Source: Mesocentrotus franciscanus (Eukaryota > Echinodermata > Echinoidea > Camarodonta > Strongylocentrotidae). Taken from it: 64,000 nt of DNA. How positions within the stretch are numbered: the first letter of the stretch is position 1; every line of letters begins with the position of its first letter. The stretch spans positions 23,065,326-23,129,325 of the forward strand of contig CP137675.1 in the NCBI GenBank assembly GCA_037976565.1, written 5' to 3'. Position numbers and translations under genes: made by a program. The notes beneath the pieces are model-generated. The model did no database searches. It saw only the letters and a list, made by a program, of their open reading frames with translations, and was not told the origin of the DNA. Positions 33,885 to 45,319 of the stretch are shown piece by piece.

Positions 33885-33987
33885 CTTTGCCCTTTCTCTT
33901 TCACTCCCATTCTCTCTCCTTCACCGACTCTTTCCCCTTCTTTCCCTTTCTTTTCCTCTCTCACTCTTTCTCTCCATCCCTCTCATC

Positions 33988-34036
<49 letters not shown>

Positions 34037-34055
34037 CTTTCTCTCTCTTCCTGTC
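33885..34055. repeat. Pyrimidine tract with (CT)n and short (TA)n
   Basis: (CT)n at 33990-34025, followed by TATATATATA. Confidence 0.85.
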
Positions 34056-35090
34056 ACTCTGGGTTACTGACCTTAATTCATTGTTTTTAATCTTTATAAT
34101 TCATCTCAATTCATTCGATCTCAATATGTTAATGTGTCTGTTCACTTCACTTTCTTTACCAGTTTTATAACTTGTTATTTTCCATTTATTGCCTCTCTGT
34201 TGCTATGAGCCACAATTTATTCTTGAAAAGTGCACTGCTCATAAAAAAGATAGATTTGCACTATTTTCTGTTTTATCATTTTCCTTTAATATTCCACTCT
34301 TCATGTCCTAATCTTGTCTCTTGACATGAAAGCACACATTTTCCCCATTTTCTATAAATAGAAGAGCTTTGCCTGCAGTAAGCACAGATGTAGACAAATC
34401 CTCTTTTCGACAGAACACGAATGTATCTCTGCGAATCTTTGAAGGCACATGCATAATTGAAAAATAGGGCCCCGGGATGGGGGAGGGGGTAAATCCATGT
34501 GGTGTTTAGTAAAGTACATAACATGATCGCAATTTCAAACGGCAATTTCAATACACTATTGTACATATCATGTTCGGATTACGTAATACGTCATTGTCAT
34601 GTTCGTACATTTCATTAGGTGAAGCACAAGGCTATTAAAATGCCTTAGGTTGAATTTTCGAAAGTAGTTGCTATCGTGTTACAGCGAGATGACGAATAAA
34701 ACAAACATTATGTAAAAAATTTCTCTCAGAAATTCAAGGGATAGGTGACTTTGGCATATTTCCAAGGGGCATTTGTGAAATGCACTTGAGAAACAAAGAA
34801 ATAAAAGATACCCTTTTTTTCTTGTCTGATGATTATAAACTATGATCTTATTATTGCAATTTTAAAATACATTATTTCCAGAATTTATAAACAGATTTTT
34901 GTACAACTAAACCATTTTCATTTTTTACTGAATAAAAGTGAAATACATGTAATGGATAAAGGTACATGGGGATAAATGATTTATATCAGTTTTGTCTATA
35001 AATAGAAAACATCTTCTCTTTTCTTACTGGTATGTTATCATCACCCATATGTCATGGTGTTGTTTAGTTAGGTATGTCTCTACTAATAGA
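34056..35090. other. AT-rich non-coding DNA
   Basis: No element or gene was recognised. Confidence 0.5.
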
Positions 35091-35095
35091 TCAGC

Positions 35096-35613
35096 GTGTC
35101 CACACACAAAACACTTTATCCCGAAACTCTATAACGATACATTGTTTAAAGAATCATCGTATAAATTCCAGGGTGTCCACACACAAGAAACGTCGTATAA
35201 AGAATCATCTAATAAATTCCAGGGTGTCCACACACACAAGAAAGTAATCCCAAAACTCTACAGCGAAATGTCGTATAGGTGCGCAGTTTGCTACTGCGGT
35301 CATGACATGGAAGCGGAAATGAGAGGTCAGGTCTCCTTTCGCGCGATCCGACGTTAAGCCCCGCCCAGTTAGACTAGTTCCGTCCACACACAAAATTTCC
35401 GTGATTAAGCGTGATTAGGCGTGATTAGTTATTGAGTTCTAGTTCGAAACGATGCCCAAACCTGCGTTTCGTTAAACGACGTTTCGTTATCGACGTATCG
35501 TTAGTAAGCGTCCACACACACAATTTCATCATATAACTATCGCGAAACGGTATAACTATCGCGAAACGGTATAACTAATCACGCTTAATCACGGAAAATG
35601 TTGTGTGTGGACG
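35096..35613 (+). mobile_element. GTGTCCACACACAA foldback element, copy 2
   Basis: GTGTCCACACACAAAACAC (35096) to GTTGTGTGTGGAC (35600-35612). It is the reverse orientation of the 12.9-kb copy, with the same centre (GTATAGGTGCGCAGTTTGCT, TTAAGCCCCGCCCAGTTAG). The right part has a GCGAAACGGTATAACTATC duplication (35543-35575) not seen in copy 1. Confidence 0.85.
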
Positions 35614-35808
35614 GGGGATGGTGATAACTGCTGTAGAATACTGGTAGCTCTTCAAAATGCATTTTGCAAAGATTTCAGAATGAAAATATGTTACTTTCTT
35701 ACATACAAACTACTGTTTTGATGTACACAAGGGAATCATTAGTTTATCAGTTTATCTTCAGAGAAGTCTGTCATAACTGACGAAAATATTTATCTCAAAG
35801 TTCATTTA

Positions 35809-36258
35809 GACCCCGTTCTCACTCACTTTGAAAGTGGTCTTAGTTAGACCGCTCCAGAGGAACGGGTCTTGAGGAACGGTTTGCGAGGGTTCACACTCCG
35901 AGCAGTTTTTTATGGCTCAAACCGCTCCACGAGTCAAAGTGGTCTTGTTGCTATGGCAGCTCAGGTCAGCGGGTAAATTTTTTTCGCGAATACTAAGCGT
36001 ATGTACCGTACTACATGTTTCGCACGCAATCACGAGACCACTTCCGTTCAAAGTACGCTTCCGTTCACACTCGCACGTTAGAGCGCTCCAAACCGCTCTT
36101 AATAAGACCGTTCCTCAAGACCACCTCCCGAGGTGGTCTTCTGAGCGTCCAGAAGTCCACTTCCTGGACCACTTTGACCGTTCTCACTCACCTAAGAACC
36201 GCTCCTGAGGAACGGGTCTTAGTTAGACCGCTCCAACGAAGTGAATGAGAACGGGGTC
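35809..36258 (+). mobile_element. GACCCCGTTCTCA MITE, copy 2
   Basis: GACCCCGTTCTCACTCACTT to GAGAACGGGGTC, flanked by TTA on both sides (35806-35808 and 36259-36261). A TTA/TAA three-base duplication is characteristic of PIF/Harbinger-type transposition, so that is the most likely class. It lies 195 bases from the preceding foldback element. Confidence 0.85.
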
Positions 36259-36439
36259 TTAGACTAGCAAAAGTGTGATAACATGCACCCACCCCTCCAA
36301 TAGATTTATTGAGCTTGTCAATGCATTGTTCTTATTTTGACTTTGTCATCATAATATAGTTTATCAATGATCCTCATTGCTCCTGGTCTTTATTATACCT
36401 TTTATCTCAAAAGATAAGTCCAAGAATTGAATGACACAC

Positions 36440-36520
36440 TTTGTGCAAGGTGTCACATGACCTGTCTACTATCACCTCACCTATTTGATGTCATGTGACC
36501 TATCAGAGAGGTATCGCTAT
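36440..36520. promoter_or_regulatory. Two GTCACATGACC-type sites
   Basis: GTCACATGACCT (36452-36463) and GTCATGTGACCTATC (36490-36504) lie about 40 bases apart. The TCATGTGA/TCACATGA core matches the M-box/E-box bound by MITF/TFE-type bHLH-Zip factors in other animals. Function here is inference only. Confidence 0.25.
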
Positions 36521-36715
36521 ACAGCAGGTGCTCATCAATTAAGTCTAAAAAGCACATATAGAGAATATACAAAGGGCTTTGACCTCACTTTTAAATAAAT
36601 TGTTTGGAATTAGATTATTTGTGAGCTCAGACGGAGAAACTTTTTCTTTGGTTTTAACTTATAAAATTTGGATAAAAATCTGATACACTAGCTTAATAAT
36701 TTCTAGCAACAGGCC

Positions 36716-37232
36716 TTAAAGATACTATGTCCCTTTTGCAGCCAACATCAAATTCTGTAGAACTTTGCAGGAATTACTATGAATATGTCATGTATGTTCT
36801 ATCTGTGAAATTTAAACGTTAGCAGTGTCCTAGTATTCAAATCATGCAAGGACACCCGTTTACTTTCTAGACTTCCCTGTCAGACACTATTGAGTGACTG
36901 ACTGACATCTTTTTTTCTTTGGTAATAACATAAATAAAATGAGCTTTAACAGGTACATCAATGTCTACATCAATAACCCACTAATTGTGATGGCTAAAAC
37001 TAAACCGATTGAATCTTTTTGGAGCACAAAACGTACGACCATTCGGTACAAGGGTCTGAAGATCAGACTATTACTTAGGTGATTGCAATCACTTATGTCG
37101 ATTTTACCACTAAAAGCCATTTTCAAACCCTTTCATTTTGAGGGAAGTTCTAAATAAGTATTGTCTTTCACATTCCGTTGGAATTAAACCTTTTCATTTC
37201 TTTGACCTGCAGATGGGACATAGTACCTTTAA
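36716..37232 (+). mobile_element. TTAA MITE family F2, copy 4
   Basis: TTAAAGATACTATGTCCC to GGGACATAGTACCTTTAA, 517 bp. It is more diverged than copy 1 (GATTGCAATCACTTATGTC in place of the GGCTCTATAGCTCTTAAGTC stretch). Confidence 0.9.
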
Positions 37233-37579
37233 AGGTAAATTAGAAGGACTCACTTAAGATGCACAAATTAATTTATTTTTTTTAGAGAGAGAGAATTATT
37301 GTAGGAGCATTTTATAATTTCTTCAATATGAACATTACTATTCTTTATAAAGATATATGTTTTTAAATATATAAGAGATGCACATATCAATTCCTTATTT
37401 AGAGATAGAGAAATTGAAATAGCATTGTATATTGTCATAAATCTAAAATTTACTTTTTTTAAAGATATAAATAATAACCTTATATATCTTGCAATGTGGG
37501 GGAGGGGAGGAGTGGTTTGGGTCGTATTCAACACACACTCTGACTTATTTACTGATATGTAAGTCAACATTCTTTATTA

Positions 37580-38117
37580 TTAAAGATACTATGTCCGTTT
37601 TGCAGCCAAAATCAAATTCTCCAGAACTTTGCAGGAATTATAAATATGTCACATATGTCCTGTCTGTGAAATTTAAACATTAGCAATGTCCTAGTATTCA
37701 AATTATGCAAGGAAACCTGTTTACCTTCTAGACTTCACTGTCAGACACTATTGAGTGACTGACTGACATCTTTTTTTCTTTAGTAATAACAAACATAAAA
37801 TGAGCTGTAACAGGTACATGAGCATTTGTCTACATCAATAAACCACGACTTGTAAACGCCAAAATTAAACTGATTGAATCTTTGTGCAGCACAAGACGTA
37901 AGACCATTTGGTAAAAGGGTCTGAAAATCAGATTATTACTAAGGTCATTGCAATCACTTAAGTCGATTCGACAACTAATGGTCATTATTTTCCCACTAAA
38001 GGCCATTTTCAAGCCCTTTCGTTTTGAGGGAAGTTCTTAATCAGTATTGTCTTTCAAATGCAGTTGGAATTTAACCTTTTCATTTGTTGGCCTGCAAATG
38101 GGACATAGTACCTTTAA
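37580..38117 (+). mobile_element. TTAA MITE family F2, copy 5
   Basis: Full length, same orientation and same subfamily marks (ATTGCAATCACTTAAGTC) as copy 4, 348 bases away. Confidence 0.9.
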
Positions 38118-38329
38118 GAGGTGGGGAAATCCAACACCCTGTCATCCCTAGAAGCTCCAATCCCTTGCCAGATGTTTACCACTTTCATACATTTTAGCCA
38201 ATGTATCTGCATAATAGATTGGCTTATTGTCATTGCTCTCATATCTAATGTAAATAACAAATGTCATATCTTATAACAACAAAAACAGGGGAAGTGTGAG
38301 TGAATTATTGGCTAGTATGCTCTCAGCAT

Positions 38330-38799
38330 TTAAAGGGGAAGTCCACCCTGATATGAAGTTGGTGTTAATAGAAGCAAAAAAATAAGAGAAGATTGAGCAA
38401 AAAACTATTAAAAAATGAGAAAGTTATGAATCTTTTTAAGGTGCGATCGATCAAACACAAATTGGCAGCTCTGTGAAGTATCTTGCGAGGTTCCTTCCCA
38501 TTTACCCTGTACTAAAAAACTTTTCAAAAATGTATATTTTCAAATTTCCAATCATACACTCACCCTAAATATAATTATTGCAAATATGTTTTTATACAAC
38601 CCCTGTATATATGAAACAAGTCTATTCTGTCATCAATAACTAAGAAAATGAAAGTTATTATTACATTTTTTGTACAGAGCAAATTGGTTAAGAGCTTTCT
38701 ATTTTTGATCGGATATTGCGCAAACTTTCACTAAGCCGTTTCTCTCATTTTCTTCTTTTATTAAAACCAACTATATATTAGGGTGGACTTCCCCTTTAA
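38330..38799. mobile_element. TTAA MITE family F5
   Basis: TTAAAGGGGAAGTCCACCCT to AGGGTGGACTTCCCCTTTAA: a perfect 20-base inverted end on TTAA, with partial pairing beyond it (GATATGAAGTTGG, CCAACTATATATTA). Only one copy was seen here. 470 bp, no transposase. Confidence 0.88.
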
Positions 38800-39075
38800 A
38801 TGACACTTGTGGTAGACAATTGCAAATACATGGCCAGGAAAATTGTGACTTATCTTTGGCACTTAGCCCAGTGTGTTATGTCAGGTGTTATATTAGTCTG
38901 TATTTTCATTTCAATTTAATTGGACGTATGCATGAAGAGTTATGAATGCTGGTTACATTAGGGATCACATTTTGTTTTTCTCTTTTATATTGAAGGTACT
39001 GTTTTATTTGTTGACGTTATTCTGGATGTAGTTTAATTTTTACTGAGTTTGGCTGAGAATGCATTGTGATGAATA

Positions 39076-39269
39076 TTAAAGATAAAGTTGAGTTCTGGTC
39101 ATGTGATTGCATTGTGAAAGAAACGTTGTGGAATCGATCAGAAAAGGTTGCTCATCTAGCATATAGGTATTGGTGTGTACTGCAAGGTTCTGGAATCATC
39201 AAAATGATAAGAAATTTGGCGCAGTCTTTGTAAAGTTACAAGCACTGTACACAGAAAGATGTATATGGA
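39076..39269 (-). mobile_element. TTAA MITE family F1, truncated
   Basis: It starts at TTAAAGATAAAGTTGAGTTC and follows copy 1 as far as AGAAAGATGTATATGG, then similarity stops. The other half, with the CGCGACCACGTGCGC core, is absent. Confidence 0.85.
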
Positions 39270-39676
39270 ATGCAGGTTTTAAAAAATGACCCATTTTCCA
39301 TTACTGATCAAAAAAATAAAAAAATCCTCCAACCTCCCAAGCAACTTGGATGGATATTTGTCATGGGCCAAAAATGTTAAATTCTAAAGCATTTGAAGAC
39401 AAAATGCACGATCGTGATCAAGTGCGGGCTTGGCATGACAATGATGTAGCTTGTTGGCTATCGTTTGTAGAATGACAGGGATTTATGGATTCCATGAATA
39501 AATCATTATCATGCTGACTGATGCAGAAAGAAGTTTTAGTATGAAATGGAAATGATGATAATAAGAAATATTCAGAGAGAGTTATGCTGAAGTAATCCCT
39601 CCATTTCCCCTTCTTAGCTACCTTCTTAAGCCATGAATCCAAGGATAATAGAATGAGTGTGACAGACAGAAAATAG

Positions 39677-39677
<1 letters not shown>

Positions 39678-39729
<52 letters not shown>

Positions 39730-39740
39730 GAGGAGGGGAG
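39678..39740. repeat. (GA)n microsatellite
   Basis: About 22 GA dinucleotides followed by GGAGGAGGAGG. Confidence 0.95.
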
Positions 39741-40386
39741 TAGAGAATGAGGGAAAGAGAGCATGCAGGGCACTAATATATTTGCCTCAATCAACCATAC
39801 ATATTGAGATTCAAAGTAAACACAAACAATTCTTCTTTAGTGATTGCATGTATATTTAATTGGCAACCCTCTCTTTCAAGTGTATTTGGCTTCACAAGCA
39901 TAGTAAGTGGTAGTTATAAATATTATACTTTTCTAAAGGACTCTGAGGCTAATGATAATATATTTTGGATTATATCATTAGGCTCTACCAGGTGTAGGCT
40001 TTATAGAGAGCTTCTGATCATTGTGAGGATTAGATCAAAGCAGTCCCTATTCCCCTCACATGGGTCCAGAGAGGCAACTGTAGACAAAGTGCCTGTTGTA
40101 TGTTTTTACCTATGAAGCAGTGGCCTGGGCCATTTAAGATTTGAAGTTCCAACCTTTTTCATTAGAGGTCAGTGAATGATTTGCTACTTGGAAGCATGTT
40201 GGATTAGCATAAAGAGAGGGTAAGTAATCAACATCTGGATGTCATCTTGTAGATTTCACATTCTTTTTATATTAAAGGTATTTGTTCACCTGGTAGAAGA
40301 AAGCAAATGTAAACTTGAAATCTTGGGATTTATTGAAGCTATTAACACTAGAAAGACATGAACGTGGTTCTTTTTTCATAAATGTA

Positions 40387-40657
40387 GAGGTGTTGTGGTC
40401 TAGTGGATGAGTCACCCGACTGCAGATCACAAGGTATGGGGTTCAAGTCCCGCCGCGGCACTAATGTCCTTGGCAATACGTTAATCTACATTTGCCACTC
40501 TCCACCCAGGTGTAAATGGGTACCTGATATGCTTGAGCGCTAGTTACTTTGGCAGCTCGGCTATAACCAGGGTAATATGTGTACAGCGCCAAGAGCGTCA
40601 GAGCCTGGCGGATACCGGCGCTATACAAATATCCATATTATTATTATTATTATTATA
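40387..40657 (+). mobile_element. tRNA-derived SINE, full length
   Basis: The head carries the A-box-like GTGGTCTAGTGGATGAG (40395-40411) and B-box-like GGGTTCAAGTCCC (40438-40450), the best match to pol III boxes in this window. The body has CCACTCTCCACCCAGGTGTA, then CAGCTCGGCTATAACCAGG. The tail is CGGCGCTATACAAATATCC with (ATT)n. The ATT tail suggests use of a LINE's reverse transcriptase. Confidence 0.92.
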
Positions 40658-40964
40658 AATTACAGTCATAATAAGGATGTTTGCGATCAATAATAAAAAG
40701 TTATATTGTGGGGTTGAGGGTTTTCCCCGATTTGGAGTGGGAGAAGATCGATCAAAGTACTTTTATGAAATTTGATGCTCACCATTCCCCCTTCTATTTA
40801 TGTCAACCTATTTTTGGATATACTCAGATCTAGATGCTTTTAAGGGAACTACATGTATTTGAGTAAGTAGGCATATATGCACTTTTACCCATACCCTAAA
40901 TTTGATATGGTCCTTTAATACCCTTTCTATTTCATGATGTTATGGTTCCCTGTGTATGTTTCAG

Positions 40965-41041
40965 ACTTGCTGGGCTAGCTAATGAAATGTACAAACTTGG
41001 CACCCCTGGAATGCACCATGGGATGCAGTCAATTCCACTAA
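40965..41041 (+). CDS. Candidate 77-bp internal exon
   Basis: The segment is preceded by a T-rich stretch and TATGTTTCAG, an acceptable 3' splice site, and followed by GTAAAT, a weak 5' splice site. One frame is open across it and reads LAG, then LANEMYKLGTPGMHHGMQ, then SIPL. This has mixed, non-repetitive composition, unlike the other short frames in the window, which come from microsatellites or transposons. It would enter with one base of a split codon and leave with one base of the next. I do not recognise the protein. The enclosing frame stays open to 41139, so it could also be chance. If real, the neighbouring DNA is intron of a + strand gene. Confidence 0.3.
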
Positions 41042-41139
41042 GTAAATCCATATTGTGTAGATTGCTTGCGAGTGTGCTATGTGTGCATTTCATCTCCTAT
41101 CAGAATCAACATTGGCACTTGATGAAGGGAAGGAATTAA

Positions 41140-41930
41140 CTTTTTTATTTAAAACATTAGTGAGCACCCACCCTCTTCCCCCTCCCAGTAGGGTTAGTTT
41201 ATCTCCACTGATAGTGATGTTTGACTACATTTCTATTTTTACTTTAAATGAATTGTCCTCGACTGTCTAGCTTTCAAGTCCACAATACAGTCTCTAGGGT
41301 AAGTGCCCCCCTGCCCGCCTAATGCAGTGTTTAAACTTTAGATAATTCAATAATTTTAGAGCTTATTATACTAAACCAATGGTAACTGTCAAAGATGCCG
41401 ATATGACAAAGGAAAAATAAACTACAAGGGAATTATTTCGCGTTTATGAAAATTCAATTTTGGAAAATTTGTCGCTGGCCACAAGAAGGCTGTTTATACC
41501 TTTGACAATAGATAGCCGCTAAAGCCAACCAAATTACCAATCTTCAGCATTTATTTATAAAAAAAGAGTAGATGGAAAAAAAAATCTTCTAGTGTCATGC
41601 GCAACCAACCCACAACAACTGTTCATCAATTAACACTGGTACAAATAAGAGGGAAAAAATCTGCCAACCTGATCATATAGGTCTTTCATTTTAGTGGTGC
41701 CTGGGGATTTTAGAGTGGTCATTCAATTTGTTTACAGTAAATCTTTTCTTTGTTGGAATGCTGCTGACCATAGGCACTGACCATCGGGTTTATTTCAAGT
41801 TCATTACCCTGTGGAGGTCACTCTCACTCAGGCCACTAGGACCCTGGACTTTTGTTTAGATATTCATAGCATTGGACATAGGCTTGTCCTTTCGGTCAGT
41901 CTTGACATTGCTCGCCTTCTCACTTTCCAT
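41140..41930. other. Non-coding DNA
   Basis: No element or gene is recognised. It is AT-rich around 41340-41680. Confidence 0.5.
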
Positions 41931-41939
41931 TTAAATTGA

Positions 41940-41992
41940 TCTCTCAATCTTGTTCTTCCCCTTATCCCTTACACCACCACCCTCTCTCTCCA

Positions 41993-42029
<37 letters not shown>

Positions 42030-42330
42030 GTGTGCGTGTGTGTGTGTGTCTCTCTCTCTCATCCACTCCTTTTCCTATTTCCTTTATCTCTATTTCTCTC
42101 TCCCTCTCTTCCTCCAGCTCTCCCTCCATCCCTCCTCTTTCTCTCTCCTTCTCCATCTAGCCTCCCACTCTTTTCCTCCTGTTCCCTCCCTCCTTCCCCT
42201 GCCCCCTCTCTCCTTCTCTCATTTTCTCTTTTCTCCCTAATCTCTTTCTCTTTCCCTGTCTCTCTCTCTCTCTCTTTCTCTGTCTCTTACTTTTTTTCTC
42301 ATTTCACTGCACTTTTGATTTAGAATTCCT
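41940..42330. repeat. (TG)n microsatellite within a pyrimidine tract
   Basis: (TG)n with two C interruptions at 41996-42048, followed by about 280 bases of TC-rich sequence. Confidence 0.95.
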
Positions 42331-42837
42331 TTCTGAATCAGATTTATTTCCCTCTTTCTCTCTCTCTTTCACATGAGTGTGATTTGTTTCAATCTAAGTA
42401 TATTTAACATTAGTTTGCTTCAAATTTAAGCAATATTTCACTAAATAAATGTCATTTTCCACAGGCTGTTCAGAGTGTCCTTAGATAATCATTTAATTCT
42501 ATTCCGGAAGAGCTTTTCACTGAAAACCTGTTAGTATCATATCCAGCACGCAAATTTGCAAATCTCTTTCCAGGCCTTTGGGCCATTTATGGTATCTAGA
42601 TTAAATATTGTTTTCATATTTCTGACGATGTGTAATTACACATGTAGGGGGGATATTGGATGGATTCTAGATGAATTTCAGACTGAATTAGCATGTTAGG
42701 TCAAGGATTTCTAAATCAGAGGGCTATAGGGAAAGAATAAAGTAAAGTGATGAAAGAAAAGGGTTGTGTAACGAGCTATTTTGTTCAGGTCATTCAACTT
42801 GCAGGTAATATAAGAAGTTGCTATTTTCGTCACTTTT

Positions 42838-43020
42838 TGTTTCTCTCTCCTACTCCCATCTCTCTCTCCCACCGTCTATCTCTCTCTTCTTCTCTCTTCT
42901 CTCTTTCTCTCTTTCTCTCTCTCTCTTTCTCTTTCTTTCTCTCTCTTTCTCTTTCTTTCTCTCTCTTTCTCTCTGGCAGTTTCTCCTTTCCACTCATCCT
43001 TCATCTCACTGTTCTTTTTC
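42838..43020. repeat. TCTTTC-rich pyrimidine tract
   Basis: Repeated TCTCTTTCTCTTTCTT words on the + strand. Confidence 0.9.
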
Positions 43021-43372
43021 TCTAATTTTCTCCCTTCACACTTTCCATTTTCTCATCTTTCTCTATGCCTATATTTATCACTATTTTTGTACATTTTTTC
43101 ATGCACTTTAAAAACTAAAATGTTAATTCAAAATTTAAAGGGCCAAAGAGTGACCACTATTTTTTTCTTCAAAATGTCAGATTAACACTTTTAACATGCT
43201 AGATTCAACCTGTAGTATTGGATCCAGCACGTCCTTTTATTATTTTTTTTTATTACTTTTTATTAGTTAGATGTGTATTTGTTTTCCTCCAGACATTGTG
43301 ATCTGTTTCTCTGATTTTCTGCTTTCAGTAAAAGCAAGTTATTTTTTACCCAGAGTTGCTCTCTTTTTGATA

Positions 43373-43755
43373 GGCCCATTTACACATCCCAAACACTGTT
43401 TTGAAAAACCATCAATTTTTTGATCAACCATTAAACACTACTGGAAAAACCCATTAAAAACCCGTTGAAGTTTGCTCATACCGGTCTTTGGGGGAGTAGT
43501 GCGCATGCGCAACTCGTCGGTGCCCTGCATGCGTTAGCACAGAAGTGAGGAGAGTCACGTGAGCAAATACCGGTACTTTTACACTGCAAAAAATTGATGA
43601 AACTTCGGCAGGCGATTCAAAAAACCACACTCCAGAGGTGGATTTCTTTCGTTTTCGATTTTTGGTTGTGTTTGCCAGTAGTTGCTATGCGACTAATGGC
43701 GAAACGCCGGAATGTGCGAAAAATTGATGATTTTTGGTTGCAGTGTAAATGCAGC
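43373..43755 (-). mobile_element. CATTTACACTGC element, copy 2
   Basis: Its reverse complement matches the 9.6-kb copy end to end: GCCCATTTACACATCCCAAA at the left and GGTTGCAGTGTAAATGC at the right. It contains a CpG-bearing patch (GTGCGCATGCGCAACTC, 43499-43515). Confidence 0.8.
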
Positions 43756-44147
43756 TATTGTCTAGACAGAGATCATCATGAATAACCCAATTAGATCAAT
43801 TGTCTTTACTTCTATTGAAGATCATTGATTATGGAAAGAGCTCTTATACAGTTTTTTTTATCCCTGCAGGTCACATACCCTCTAGAAATTAGTTTACTAG
43901 AAGATAGACTGGAGACAATCCTTGTATCGTTTCTTCTAGCAAATAGTCTAGGACGTTGAAATATGCAGGTGCAAACTAATCTGATTTTTCAAAGCATTTG
44001 CAGATACCCATTGTAAGGTCTGTTCTCACAGGCTGTAATGGTAATGAAAAGGTTTGTGTAACCTCAAAAAGGAAAATGCAAGTTAGATCGTTCAATATCC
44101 ACAGTGATCAATACGTGGGAGTGTCAGATATTGATGAAAATAAGAGT

Positions 44148-44660
44148 ATATGATGATGATGATGATGATGATGATGAAGAAGATGATGATGGTGACGATG
44201 ATGATGATGATGATGACGATGACGATGAAGATGATGACGAAGATGAAGATGATGATGATGATGAAGATGATGATGAAGATGATGATAATAATGAAGATGA
44301 TGATGATGATGAAGATGAAGATGATGATGATGATGACGATGATATGATGATGAAGATGATGATGATGAAAATGAAGATGATGGTGGTGATGATGAAGATG
44401 ATGATGGTGATGATGATGGTGATGATGATGATGATGATGATGAAGATGATGATGACGAAAATGAAGATGATGATGGTGATGATGAAGATGATGATGATGA
44501 TGGTGATGATGAAGATGATGATGATATGATGATGAAGATGATGATGACGAAAATGAAGATGATGATGGTGATGATGAAGATGATGATGATGATGGTGATG
44601 ATGAAGATGATGATGAAGAAGATGATGATGATGGTGGTGGTGATGGTGGTGGGGGTTGTG
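44148..44660. repeat. Long (GAT)n trinucleotide array
   Basis: More than 500 bases of GAT with GAA, GAC and GGT variants. A longer unit around GACGAAAATGAAGATGATGA recurs at 44452 and 44546. Poly-Asp, Met and His frames are artefacts of the repeat. Confidence 0.97.
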
Positions 44661-44749
44661 ATGACGATGAATGCAATCCAATATCACTATAGCTTTTAGC
44701 TAGGCTTTTGATTTTGGCACTCAGAGCATTCACAGGATTCTTTCCTATA

Positions 44750-44880
44750 CCAGCTACAGTATTACCCATTTACTACACCTGGGTGGAGAATGGCAGATGT
44801 ACTTTAATATCTTGCCTAAGGACATTAATCCTGTGCGGTAGTGGGATGGGGGGGGGGGGTGAATTCATGACCTTTGTGGT
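44750..44880 (-). mobile_element. SINE fragment, decayed
   Basis: CCCATTTACTACACCTGGGTGGAGAATGG and TTGCCTAAGGACATTAATCC match the minus-strand SINE at 59.97-60.05 kb. The tRNA-like head is interrupted by a G run (44848-44860) and not recognisable. Confidence 0.65.
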
Positions 44881-45319
44881 TATTTTTTGCATGAAAATTC
44901 CATACATCAGGAAGAGATTAAGCATTAAGTCATCAACTTTCCTTATACTTCAAGTTATGTGATACTATATGCAGTTTAGGAAAATAGGCTTATTGAGAAG
45001 GAGATGATCAAAGTATGATTTATGTCATAATTAATCAATGGGGCCCAGGGATAATCACTGGATTAATACAGAGGAGGTATAATTCACAAGGGAGTGATTA
45101 ATCTACATTCAGGGTGATAAAGGAAGGAAGACATAATTTGTTACAGTGATGAATTCAACTGATGGGGTGGTAATTTTTTTTTAATGAGATTTAAAAAATG
45201 TGCATTATTTCAGTATTTGATGCACAGATGATTAAAAAGCTTATTGGTACAGAGAAAACAAGGATTTGGAAACAGATGAAAATTTAGCCAGACAGACAAA
45301 TCAGACATATACATACATG

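Noticed and set aside
40275..40310. TTAAAGGTATTTGTTCACCTGG as another TTAA element end
   Set aside because: No inverted partner in the window. Might be a fragment, but unsupported.
40390..40460. Functional tRNA gene
   Set aside because: Good B-box, but no closing acceptor stem. It continues directly into the SINE body and ATT tail.
43134..43165. TTTAAAGGGCCAAAGAGTGACC as another TTAA element end
   Set aside because: No matching inverted end was found downstream or upstream in the window.
44092..44769. Long His/Ser-rich or Asp-rich proteins on either strand
   Set aside because: They are translations of the (GAT)n array in all frames.
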